Source of the DNA: Anodontia alba
Lineage: Eukaryota; Mollusca; Bivalvia; Lucinida; Lucinidae
Direction: 5' to 3'
Length of the DNA: 64,000 nt
NCBI GenBank assembly: GCA_964016985.1
Contig: OZ024825.1
Span: 5,827,056 to 5,891,055, forward strand
Shown piece by piece: positions 38,899-52,900 of the stretch (position 1 is the first letter of the stretch; every line of letters begins with the position of its first letter). A program made the translations under genes and the position numbers. Under the pieces are notes generated by a model, which had not been told where the DNA came from, did not search any database, and was given only the letters and a program-made list of their open reading frames with translations.

Positions 38899-41800
38899 AT
38901 AAAATAAAATAAAAAATAAATAAATAAATGTTTTGATAGATGGGAAAAAATCGGAGGCCATGTATCTTGGCTTTGCAAGCTTGCGCCTATTCGGGTATTA
39001 CTATAATTCTAATGACAAGGTGCAATAAGAATTTGTCTTGAAAAATAATCAAATATATATGTTTCAACTGAATTTGCCAGGTTTCAGGGCTGGGTGGGGG
39101 TGGAGTGCTGATGTCGGGTTGGGAAGAGGGGGAAGCAATCTGCCATGACCATAGTATCTTCACCCCTGATGTGCAAGCTTACCAAGTCATGGTATCTTGC
39201 CCACCGTCCCTACCCATCCACAGAAAAAAGGTAATAGTAGATATTATAATTATCCTTATGTCAGTTCAGTTGACATTCCAACTACAACCCCTACCCTATT
39301 GTGACCCCAATCCCTATCCATACCGAGAAAGATAGATAACAACAGGTATTATTACAGTTCTAATGACTGTGTGGTAGGAACTTGTCTTTAAATTGAGCAA
39401 ATATTTTTTCTGAACTGAGCTTGCCAGGTTTTCAGAGGTAAGGGTTGGGTGGGCAGGCTGGCTAGGCCATGGTATCTTTAGCCCTGGGGACCATGTTCAC
39501 CCTCCTCCCCTTTCAGTCTGGAGAAAGGTAGGTAATAGTATATTTTATGATTTTTCTAATGACTTAGTAATAGAAGTGTGTCTTTAAATTGATTATATAT
39601 CTTTTCTAAATTTTAAAGGATAGGGGTTTGGTGGGCAGGCTGTTTAGGCAATGTTATCGTCACCCATGGGGGCCAAGCTGTCCGAACCATGTAGCTAACC
39701 CTCCTCCCCTTTTAGTCTGGAGAAAGAAGGGTAATAGAATATATCATAATTATTCTACTGGCTGTTCAATGGGACATTCTATTAAAAGAGATGTTTTTGA
39801 TGTGTCTGCAAGGATTTTCTGGGGTGGGGCAAACTGTCCAGTCCATGGTATCTTGGCCCCAACAACATCCTATCAGGGGCAAAAATGGTTAAAGAAGGTA
39901 TTACTATAGTTTTTTATGGCTTTCTTTAAAATGATTACATAAGTATCTGTCTGAACTGCTAGCTATTTAGGGGATTGGGGTGGTGAGGATGGGCAAGCTG
40001 TCACGGTTATGGTATCTTGACCCCAACCCCTTCCCATCCAGAGAGAAAGATATAATGATTAGTCTAATTACTGTTTAAAGGCACATTATATTAAAAGTGC
40101 AATGTTTTTAATTGTATGCAAGAGTTACTGAGGGGAGGAACAAGTTGCCCAGGCCATAGTATTTTGGCCATAACCCCTTCCCATACAGACAAAGACAGGT
40201 AAAAGCAGGTATTACTGCAGTTCTGATGACTGTGCATAGGAATTTGTGATTACATATCTTTCTCGAGCTGAGTTTGCCAGGTTTTCATGGTTGAGGCCAA
40301 GGCCACAGTATCTTTAACATTGTGGGGATGGGGTTTGAGCTGGAGGGGGACAAGCTTCCCTGACCACAATTTTGTGGCCGGCCACAACCCCTTCTTATAA
40401 ATAGTAAGATAGGTTAAAGCGGATATTACTACAGTTATAATGACTTTGCAATAGAAATTGGCCATAAAGTGATTAAATTTCTTTTCTGAACTGAGTTTGC
40501 CAAATTGCAGTCAGTGGGCGAGAGAGTGGAAAGGAACGGGGGAGGGGGAGTGGGAGTGGGAGGGGGGCAACGTAGATAACGACGAAGGATTAAGCTACTC
40601 AGGCAATGCTTACAACTCCTTCCTATAAAAGAGAAACAGGTAACAGTAGATTTTACCTACTGACTGTGCAATAGAACTTTGTAAAGTGTTCATTTTTTTT
40701 CTTAATTAAGTTTGTCAGCTTTTCCAGAGGTGCGTTAAGGTGGAGGGATGGGGGAGTGGCGGGGGGTGAGGGGGTGGGGAGTGGGGAGGGGGCAAGGTTT
40801 TCCGAGGTTGCGATCAAGCTGCCCAGGCTACAAACTCTTCCAATAAAGTGGAAAATAGTTAAAAAGAAGGTACTACCAAACGAATGTGCAACAGGACTTT
40901 GTCTGTAAAGTGATACTGCCTAAGCCATGGTATCTTGACCCATACCCCTTCCGTAACGGAGAAAGGTAAGTAATACTATATACTGTATAATGATTTCTAA
41001 TGACTTACAGTGTGAAATATATTTAAAGTGATGAAAAGTCTGTCTGAACTCTGTTTGCAAAGTCTACTGAGGTTGGGATCAGGCACTGTATCCTGGCCCC
41101 AACCCCTTCCCATAAAGGGAAAAGACCGATAAAAGGGGATATTTGTACAGTTCTAATTTCTTGCAATAGGAATTTGTCATAAATATGTTTTGACATTTTA
41201 CGTGAATAATCTGCTTGGCAGATGAAATGTCAAAAACATATTTTGTATGAAAAATAAAAACAAATATTTCAAAGTGTCATCTGCTCAGCGACCTATAAGA
41301 TACATGTATTGTATATGTCACTGATCTGCTGTGATGTGATTGGCATCATGCAACATGCCTATGTAATTTTGACCCCCTTAAACCCCACTTTTATATAGTA
41401 AAACTGGGGTTTATAGGGGTATACATTATTTTTCTTGTTTCTGCGCAAAAACATAGATTGTGGGTACTCGTCAGAACGCCTCGTAAAGCGGTTCTAACGA
41501 GTACCCACAATCTATGTTTTTGCGCAGAAACAAGAAAAATAATAATATGAAAAATATCAGAATTTTTTTATCTGAATATTTTCAGAGATGAAATTTCTAT
41601 ATATTTGAATAGGCGTATTTTCGTAATGGAACTTTTAACCCTTTCAGCTCTACAAGCCAGAAAAAAGGCTTTGCAAGCAGTGTATATCCAAATGAGATTG
41701 CTAGTAAGAAGAAATCTTAACAGGATCTGTCCTGTTTGCCTTTTCTATCTTGCCACTATTCTGTCTGGAATAGAGTTTTTTCTACGTGACATCCCTTTTT

Positions 41801-43944
41801 ACCTCGCCTGGACGAAGTCCAGGAAGAGGTATTGCACTATCCCTGGTGTCGCGTCGGCGTTGGCGTCGGCGTCCACATTTACGTTAATGAAGGTTTTTAA
41901 AGAGCTTATATTTTCCAGACCATTTGATAGTTTGATTTATATTTGGTATGATGATAGATATTATTCCAAAGTGTTATTCAGCAATACCCCCAGCCCATTA
42001 CCTCAAGATCAAGGTCAGGTCAAGGTCATGAACTTAGAAATTTTTAATGTTAAAGATTTTTAAGAGCTCATATTTTCCAAACTATACAATGGATTTTGTT
42101 CATATTTGGTATGATGATAGATACAGTTCCAAAGTTTTATTCAGCAATACCCTGCCTATGCCTATGACCTCAAGGTCAAGGTCACAGACTAAAATGTTTT
42201 ATATTAAAGATTTTAAAGGGCTCATATTTTCCAAACCATGTGATGGATTTTGTTCATATTTGACATGATGATAGATACAGGTCCAAAGTTTTATTCAGCA
42301 ATACTCACTGCCCTTGCCCATGGCCTCAAGATCAAAGTTAAGAACGTACAAATTTTATATTAAAGTGTTCCAAGAGCTCATATTTTCCAAACCTTATAAT
42401 AGATTTGGTTCACATTTGAAATGATAATAGATACAGGTCCAAAGTTTTATTCATCATCACCCCCACCCATGCCTATGACCTCAAGGTAAAGGTGTAAAGG
42501 TCACAGACTTGGAAATTTTATAACTGATCCCTGATAATGTCAAATTCATGACAACAAATGACCAAACCGTAGCACAAGAAATCCTATCAAGAGCTAAAAT
42601 ACCATAACATTTCCTCTTACGGTAATGATTCTAAGTATTGTGACAGATAAACCTAAGCAAACAGTGCAGACCCAGATCAGACTGGTCCTAAAGAGGACCC
42701 TGACACTCCAGTGTCACCCCAATTCCAGGCGAGCTATGCTGTCTGCTGAAAGCTCTTGTTGAGATAATGAAATCATCTAAATTCAATTACAGAAGAGTCA
42801 ACAGCAGAAAGTCATGGATGAAAGGGCTAAGAACATGCGAAAACATGCCTATATAATTTTGACCCCCTTAAACCCCACTTTTATAAAATAAACTGGGGTT
42901 TACAGGGGTATACATTATTTTTCTTACTTCTGCTCAAAACATAGATTGTGGGTACTCGTTAGAACCGCCTCGACGAGGCGGTTCTAACGAGTACCCCACA
43001 ATCTATGTTTTGAGCAGAAATATGAAATATATCAGTTTTTATCTGAAAATTTTCATTTTTTGGTGGTAAATTTTTCAGTATATTTGAATAGGCGTGTTTT
43101 CATCATGTTCATTTTTTTTTCTTATTTGATTTACAGATGGACCTTACCTATGGCACTATTTCTGATCCGAAGTTAAAAATAAGTATAAAGTTGGAAGGTA
43201 TTGTATTATACGTAAGTTCTTACACTATTTACTCAATCATGTTTTTTTTTTTCGTGGAAGTTGATCATGAAATATTTTCTATGACCATTCTTTCCCTTCC
43301 ACAGATTTAAGAAGGGCAGTTGTCAGATCCTGGTAAAAGCGTGTGCACAAGTACTGGGCCCAGTTGTTTAAAGCGTCGTTAGCGTAACAAGCTCGTTAAG
43401 GGTCATTTCGTTAACTGTTTTAGCGGATTCAATATACAATATTCTGATATTGTTTTGCTAAAAAAAATGTGAGTAGCTTTTGCACTCACAATTTTTCAGC
43501 AAAAAAATTCAGCATATTTGCGTATCACTCGATGTAAATTTTAACGAATCGTTAACTAACGACATCGTTAGCTTTGAACAACTGGGCCCTGGTCAATAAT
43601 ACTCGAAAGAGGATTATGAATCATATGAAGATAGAAAATAGCTTAGAGGACTAAGCCTGGCCAAGAAAAAGAGTGGTTAGGTAAACCGACCAGCTCGACA
43701 TGACCTTAGTAGTATTGACTGGGCCGTTAAGGTCAAAACCAACCAAACTGTTTCCTAGAATTACCCCTCTTTTATTCTTTAAAGCCTTATTTTGAAAAAT
43801 AAATGCAGGGTGTACTCGTTTGCTCTATTTTTCTGGCTATCTGTCCGAGCACACGAAAGGGTGTTTGGTAGCTAAAATTTAGTGTGACATTAATGTATTT
43901 GAATCAAATTTAGTCCATTTAGCCAGATCTTTTTATGTGGCCAA

Positions 43945-43990
<46 letters not shown>

Positions 43991-45094
43991 CCATTTCATC
44001 CTAGCGTCCCATAAAAGGACATTTGCAAAAATTATAGACCCAGATCAGACGCCGCAGACCGCGGCGTCTGATCGGGGTCTACACTGTTTCTATTAAGTCA
44101 AGAAAACTTCTACAAACATAATTATAACAAAAACCTAACCAGACACCAAGTATATAGGAAATTGAATGTGTTTCATAAAGTTGTTATAAAGATATGTTTC
44201 CCTCCCAGATCCAAGATCTCATTCATATATATAACGTAAGTGTGCATGGGAAATATCTCCGCGTAAGGGCATCTTGGGTCTAGGGAGGGAACATATTTTT
44301 ATAACAACTTTTATGAAACATTTAATTTTGCATTTTAACCAGAAATGAGTCAGATATACAAGACACGCGCACTGACAGTATTCATTTTTTTCATAATTTC
44401 CAGTCAGTGTTATGATTTCGTCATTCTGACGCAAGTATTATTTCCAAAAAGGAAATGTAACTAAATGTAATTTCCATCGTTTTTAACATGGTATTAATTT
44501 CAGAGTTTTTTTGTGGGGGAGGGGGTAAACAGGACTGAATTATCTTCTTCCCGTAATAATAAGATAAAACCATATATTTTCCTTTTTGCTATGACTCAGA
44601 CATCGGGCAACCGGAATATGTAATAAAATTTGAATATTGTAATTTCTGAAATCTGGTCAACATCTTAGCCAATTAGGGAAAATCCTCGCCTTACAGCAAT
44701 TTCTCCTTTCATGCAAAGCCCGCTCATCACTATATCCATTCATGACTGAAATACATATATAATCCGACATAATTATCTGATACGCTAAGACTTCATCTAT
44801 TTATTATTTGAGTCTATATATGAAGAATTTTGAGTTAGTTCAGAATATTTTCAGACTATATAATACATGCTTTACACCATTCACTGCACACACATTGCAG
44901 CAACTTCTGGAGTATACAGTGCAAATACAGATCAGCCAGTTTATGGTTGACTTATCCGGACCTGCAATACCAAACCAATATAATCTTAGTCATGATAAAA
45001 TACTCCATTGCGAAAGAAAGTGTGTTTTATAGTTAATATAATTTTACCTTTCGAACGAGTACGATAACAGATTGCATATTTACAAACACGTCAG

Positions 45095-45143
<49 letters not shown>

Positions 45144-48100
45144 ACTTTACACAAACTAAAAAAAATATAGGAGTCTGCAAAATAAACATTATTCCTATTC
45201 TCACATTTACGTTTACAGGCAGACAAATGTATGGCTATCTGTCAAATAGTACACAATAATAAGCGCTCGGCGAATTTGGTACTGGTACATGTATTAAGCA
45301 ATAATAGTTAGCAAATTTAGGCGGTATTCAAGTATATAACTTACGCACAAAGTAGAAAAGTGGTTAACGAAAACCCATAACGTGTTACACGACAGATAAC
45401 GGTTTGCATTGGTTTAGTTACATAAACATGCATTCATGGGAAAATGCAATTATCTGTCTAGTCATCCGTTCGTTAACATTTTACGACAACCCTAGCGTTT
45501 AAGTCCATTTCTGAATACCATAAAAAAAAACCCCCCAAAAAAACAAAAAAACAAAAAAAAAAACCCCCAAAAAAAACAAAGGTAAGAGAAAAGTCCAGGG
45601 AGTGCCCAAATCACAAACCGCAGCCCTTCCCAGACCCCAAGAGGAAGAGAAAACCGACAAATCTAAACAAGCACAAACCGAACAAACGTACTAAAAGCAT
45701 TAAGATTAGCTCTCTCTTCCCCAAGCGAGGTAATCGCAATACTAAAAGGACTGAAAAACACAAGAACAAAATGACACACGGAAAGACATACAACAAATCG
45801 CCTCATAGAACAAACCACAAAGCAACAAGGAGTAAGACTAACACCGGGACCGCCGCCTTAGAACGGTCGGTAGAGCAAACCACCGGTGGGGTTTAAAGCA
45901 CTTTTACAGCTAGCTAACTTCACCCTGGATCCCGATGCAACTCTTAATACATAAATACATAAAAATTCGGTTCGCATAAAGGCTCCCAACTCAGTCAATG
46001 CATCAAAGCGAAAACATAAAAATCAAATTAATCACTATAATAATAAAAGACGAGTACTCATGGCTAATTCTACTGTATGCCAGAGTAAATGAAGCCAATA
46101 GTTGAACCACGACGGGCCAAGCCAAAGACATATCGTCAAGCCCCAACCCACTGGTTAAAGTTTTACGAAGAGTCCGTCATTGAGTCTGAGGCCCGAACCG
46201 CCGTCGTGCAATTAAAGAGTGAAGCATAGCCATCAACAATGATTGGGTTGACAACTAGGCATGCAGTCTGCCGCATAATATCCAGGCTATAGCCAATTCT
46301 TTTATAACGGTTAATAAATTTTCTGAATTGCTCCGAAAAGTTAGATTTACCTATAATTTTTCTAAATCTGTACACTAAGTCACCGGTAAATTCTGGTTCC
46401 GATATACCTTGTTGCAGAAGTGTTTTCAGACTGCCGCTATATTTTTCTAACAAGGCACTGTGTTCTAACAAGGCACTGCGATAAAATTTCGAAAACGCCT
46501 TACGAAGTTTAAAATAACGATAGCCCTGCCTAAGAAGTTTGGCAGTAAGGGCTTTATTACAGTAGTTAAATTCATTAAGATTTGAAGAAGCCCTGGCGAA
46601 TCTTATAAGTTGAGATATGTATACCCCATATGAGGTACACCGGGGGATATCGCCATCCAGAAAAGGGAAATTGATTATATCAAAATCAAAATCGTCCCGT
46701 TTATCATAAATTTTGGTGGAAACTGTACCATTAGATATACATAGATAACCCTTAGTATTTGGACAGACAGGCTTGAGAAAATAGTATAGATCCAGATCAG
46801 GAATATTGATGTCGCAATATCATGATATAGTAACTATTACATGAATAATCATCTTGCACGACATACATCTTTTTGTCCTAGCATTGATTCAACCAGCACA
46901 CTATTATATCACCATGACCTATTTATCATAATCTGACGACTTTACTGTTTTTATATCTATCCTTGTATTGCAAAACACATCATATATGTAAGTACCAGGA
47001 TCACATATGTGTTAGTGTTGGAAAGCGGCCAGAATTTCATAGCCGGTCGTCGGTTTTGTAAAACCGACTGATCGTTTGTCTAATAGCGGACTTACAGAAA
47101 ATGCGCTCATTTTTACTTAAGCCCACTTCCAAGTGTACTTATTCAGAGTTCCAGGTCGATTGAAGGGGCATCCAGATAATTGTTTTGTTTTTTTCTCCCC
47201 AAGGCGCTTCTAATGAGCACCACAAGATATGTTTTCTTAGAGAAATAAGAACATCAATACAGTTTGATTGTAAAAGTGCCTTATTTTAGGCTATTATATC
47301 AAATTTATTCACCTTTACTCATCACGAAAACAGGCTTATATAATTTTGACCCCCTTAAACCTCATTATTATATAGTAAGGGGTATACATTATATTTCATA
47401 TTTCTGCTCAAAAGCATATATTGTAGGTAATCGTTAGAACCGTCTCGGTGGTTCTAACGAATACCCACAATGTATGTTATGAGCAGAAATATGAAAATTA
47501 TCAGATTTTTTTATCCGAAAATTTTCGGTGTTTTGGAAGTGAGATTTTCTATATATTTGAATAGGCGTGATTTCGTAATGCGACCACCTATAAAAAATGA
47601 ACCAAATAGACAGCTTAGTATTTCCCATTAAAAGTTAACTATTGGGGCATAATATTATTCTTACTTCAATGAATATATTGATTCACGCGACGTCACATGA
47701 TCATTAAGTGATGTAAAAATTTACCATGTTTATCTCCAATAAGTTGGGCGATAGCGACGTTACGACGCCAACGGCGCTTTTCCGCTGTTAACACAGGTCC
47801 TGCTGAACCCGGATATACCAGGTCATTGCAAACAGTGCAGACTCTGAAGAAGCCAACTGATCTGCATCTGCACTGTTTGCCATTCAGTATGTGAATTTAT
47901 ATCAGATTAAGTAATCTGATTGGCTGGCAGTTAGAAGTGGATGTGGCACCCTAATTTATGCAGCATGACAATGCGTGCAGTTGTTTTCTTGTTTTAAGTT
48001 TAGCCCTCGAACCAGATTTTGTCGTCAAAAAATGGACAGATAAATATTATAAATAAAGGCAACTGACTTAACTTTCATTGAAGTATAAACAACATTCTAA

Positions 48101-49887
48101 TGCACTCGCCTATGTAACGCGACGTCTGATTGGATAACGTCAAAAATTTGCGACGGTATATTCTGCGATATACTGTCGCAAATCCGACGTCATCACGTAA
48201 CGTCGCTTCTCATTGGCTGGCATTTGGTTTTACGCAGCTCACAGCACTTGTCGTTTTGTGCAAACAGTACATTTTTTCAATAGAAAAAATGAATAAATGC
48301 ATTAGAATGGGGATAACTGAATCAAATTTGTCTTTTGTGGAGGTAAATCGGCGGTTTTACGGTCGCAAATTACGTTTTACGGCTCCGCTGACGCGGAGCC
48401 GTAAAACTTCCGACCGTAAAACCGCCGATTTACCTCCACAAAAGACAAATTTGAATGCAGTTATCCCCTAATTGGATTGCAAGCAAAGATTACATGACCG
48501 GGGCTCACGTACTTTGCTCGTAACCCGGTGTTGTTCATACTTCAATGAATACTAAAAATACCTTTATTTCTTAATAGATTCATTTCAAAGTGAAAAGAGA
48601 CTTAGAATGCCTTCCCTTTGAAATGTATCATTTCAGTTTGAAGTAATGAAACCATGAAACAAATTGAAGTACCATACCTGAACTCTAGGTATCTTTTCAA
48701 CTCAGCTGAGCATGGAATTATCTCTGCTACAAAAATGAAAATGCCAACAATAGTTGGTATTTTCATATTTATCCCCAGAGAAATTTTCATGTTCAGCTAT
48801 ATTTAAAAATAAAAGGAATTGCAATTGTTAGAAATTTGAGATTTATCAGCGGAACAAATTTCATGCTAAGCTGAGCATGAAAGGATTGTTATAACGTCTG
48901 GGCCTGGACTTACTTAAGTCTCTTGTCATACAGAAAGTCTGCAATAGCAGAAAAGAATAGTCTGTGGTTTACAAGTCCCTTTTCAAAGAGGGCTACCCTT
49001 AAAAAGATAACTGGCTCTGCTGTATTTTATTTTCTTTTAAGAGTAAGTGAACAAAGACTTCATTCAGAAAATTTTTCCTCCAAAAATTTTAAAATTTTCA
49101 GATAAAAAACTGTGATATTTTTCTTATTTCTGCTTGATGTATCTTCTACCTCCCAAGATTTAAACCTTAAAACACCAATCACAATTGCAACAGATGATAT
49201 CCTGAATTATTTTCTATTTTTCAAAGTAAATAAGACTTAACGTCTGCTCTCTGTTATGCAGACGATTCAGATAAAATGTCATGTCTTATTTTCTGTAACA
49301 CATAGAAAAATGAGGATGTCGTCTGCTGCAGATTTGATTTGTGCTTTAAACTTTAAACTGCCAATCACAACCATTGTCGTCTGCTTTGTCATCTGCTTGT
49401 GGTTTTAAAAGTCATTTTTGCAAACAGTGTGGACCCAGATCCTTTAGGAACTGTCTGATCAGGGTCCATACTGTTTGCCTGTATGCAAAAATAGGTTTGA
49501 AAAGTTTGCAAGAATATTCAGCAGACGACATAAACAGACGAGACATTTTCAGATGCAGGTTTTCTTCGAATTTTTAGGTTTAACTTACGTTATTATGCAT
49601 TTTATACATTGTGAAATTGCATTTTATTGCAGCCAAAATTGCCAGGACCAAATGTAACTGATCCTCCAACGCAGTATTTGAAAAGTGAGGATGGTGCATA
49701 CCAGTTAGATGGCTATAAATATCTCCTTGAGGAAATAGCTGCATGGATGCAGGCAAATGGTGGCATGCCATCTTATGATCATGTTATGACATTAACAGGG
49801 TAAGAAAGAAAAGGGCCTTCGTTTCATATACGAACTGCATCACAAGTAAAAGGTCCTTTGAACTTTTCATTGGATCAATCTTTCAGT

Positions 49888-49925
<38 letters not shown>

Positions 49926-52900
49926 GATTGAGGCTCACCTGAAACCGTGCTATTTCCTTGTGCTATGGCTCTTTTCTCGTGACACTGATCACATGGTCAG
50001 GAACAGCCCAGATCAGTCTGTATATTGGTATAATTTGACAAGGACTTTGTACATCGGTACAGTTTGACAAGGACATTGGCTTTGAATTGATACTACCTGT
50101 ACTGTCAAATGATTCTAATCTATGACCCATTTATGCAAGAAAATGCACACATACACAAACAAAATTAGATTAAAATGCTTTCTGGCACTTTTTAACATAT
50201 TTACGTCAAGTGGACTCTTGTATCACAACTCTTTGGACCGATCTATTTCCAATAACAGGGTGTCTGGTTAGTTTTATTATTACTATACTTTATAGAACTT
50301 CCTTTAGTTAATACAATGTAGACCATAATCAGGCACAACGGTCTGTAGCATCTGATCCGGGTTTGCACTGTTTGGCAAATACCCTTTGGGGGATATAGTC
50401 CAAAAGATATTTAATCTGGCGCAAAGAGCATACCATTATGGCCCAAATATTGGAACAGACAAGCATAAGCATGCAAAAGAAGCGGTATCTATTCAGGATT
50501 TTCCAAGTAAGCATTCTTTATAAATCTATAGCGGGCCGTTATCGGTCCGTAAGGGTAGTACTGATAGCACTGGTGGGTCGATTGTCTCTGAGTGTAGGCT
50601 GGGAATATGATCATGAATGAGGACTGAAGACTGTTTCATTTAACCCATAAATTTCTGCAAGCAAACAGTGCAGACCCTGATCAGACTCCGTGTTCTGTGG
50701 CGTCTGATCTGGGTCTGCACAAGTTGCCATTGTTCCAGTCGAGGCGTTACAGATAACTTCCGTTATACGGCACCCTGATGTCATAGTGGTATATTACAAG
50801 TGCCCTCATTGATCCCTCACAGATAAGCATTGGGTGCTAGAAAACTGCGTCGTTTTCTACAGTGATTGTGAGAAATCAAGTCAGAAACACCAATCCCCGC
50901 TCTCTTCTTTCTTTCTTTCTGTTTTTTTTTTGTATGTTTTTTTTTTTTAATTTTTTATACATACAGGTCTTTTTTTTTACCAGTGCTCCCTTCTCTTTCG
51001 TTATGTCTTTCTTTCCTTCTTTCCCACCCCACATACATCGCGAACTGTCCTACGCCGCTAAATCAATAATTAAATGTCTAACTTGTAGTGGGTGCTTAAA
51101 TAAGAGTGAATCTATATTGCTTTGCCACCTGCATAGTTAATTTATAACGACCCGGGCACATATTAACCGAATACTTAAGTATCAATTAAGGGCTAGATGC
51201 ATAACAGCAAGAAGTTGATGCCGATAAATAGATTGATATCTCGTATGCAAGGCGCCTTTAATGATTTTCAAGTTACAAGTATTTTTATAATATTACGTTG
51301 CACACGAGGAAAAAGAAAGAAAGAAAAACAAAAAAAAAAACAAAAAAAAAAAACAAAAAAAAAAAAACAAACTTCATCTTCTTCTTATCAACTCATTAAT
51401 AACATTGATGAATAGCCGTTACGCACATTTGAGCGCACCTCCGCCCTTATACGACATACGACAATTGAAAAAAAAAAAAAAAAAAAAAAAACAACAAAAA
51501 AACTCCTACTTATCAATGTGTTCACCCTTTCACTCTTTCATTCCAGTGTTCCGCGCTCAGTAGCTGAATGACCAATGCTTATCAGCACCGGTGCTTATCA
51601 ATGGAGGGCTCAGTAAGGGGAACTTGCAATAGTGACTTAAATAGCAGGCTATAATTAACCTGGATTTCATACAAGCGCGCGGTTTGTTTGTATTGGGCCA
51701 TGATAACCACGTGGAAAACCATCTTAAGGAAATGTTAGACATGTATACTTTGGTTGGTTTGAAAAAAAAATCGACCCAAAAATGCCTGTAGACGTATATT
51801 TAGGCATATGTTCAGATATGAGGTGGCATACATATACTTTTTATTTCTTATTTCTGCATAAAAACATGTTGTAGGTACTCCTTAGAAGCGCCTCTATAAG
51901 GCACTTCCAGTAAGTACCCACAACGTGTGTTTTTATGGAGAAATAGAAAAGATATTTTACTTGATAACCTCTCTGTTTTAGAGCTATAAATATATTGCTA
52001 TATACCTCAGTATGAAACCAGATACATACAGTTCTTATCTTGGCATTTTGATGCTGTAAATAATCACGATGACACCGTCATATAAAAACAAGTTGAGAAG
52101 ATGTCCAGGAATAGCCACATTTACAAAACATAGCCTGCCAAAGCCACAAAGAGAAAGAGCAAACATACCAAGACAGACAGTACACAAGCCAGAGACGAAA
52201 GAAAAGTAAATCAATCAATTCCCTTTTTCCCCAATACGGTGATCACAGTGCTAGACAGCATTACGAAAACATCCTTATTCAAATATATTGAAAATTTTAC
52301 GACCAAAAACTGAAAATGTTCATATAAACAATTCTGACATTTTTTTTACATTTTTGCTCAAAACATGGATTATGGGTATGTGTTAGAACCGCCTCGATGA
52401 GGCGGTTCTAACGAGTACCCACAATCTATGTTTTTAAGCAGAAATAAGAAAAAATAATGCATACCCCTGTAAACCCAATTTTACTCTATTAAAGTGGGGT
52501 TTAAGGGCAGCCAAAATTATAAGGTATGTTTTAGTGATGGGATCCACTTAATGCAACACTAAGGCAACAAACAAGACAAAACATAAGAAAAGCTCTGCAG
52601 CGAGCAGCAGCCACAAGGCCACAAAAACAACAAACACTACCAGAACCACTGCTTTAAAAGGATTAGTAGGTTAAAATATTGTAAAAATACAACACTATAG
52701 ATGCTTCCGAACTCAGTCAGTGAAATATCACAGAAAAAATAACAACAACAACAACAAAAAACAAAAAAAAACAAAAACAAAAACAACAACAAAAAACAAC
52801 AACAACAAAACAACAAAAAAACAAAACAAAACAAACAAAAAAAAAAAAAAAAACAAAAACAAAAAAAAACAAGAACAAAAAACGTTTAAATGTTTAAATC

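Noticed and set aside
39105..39909. Open frames in the 39-41 kb repeats
   Set aside because: Lie entirely in degenerate tandem repeats and change frame between units.
41605..42268. 152- and 73-codon open frames
   Set aside because: The first begins in an HP1 terminus and both run through the 125-bp tandem repeat.
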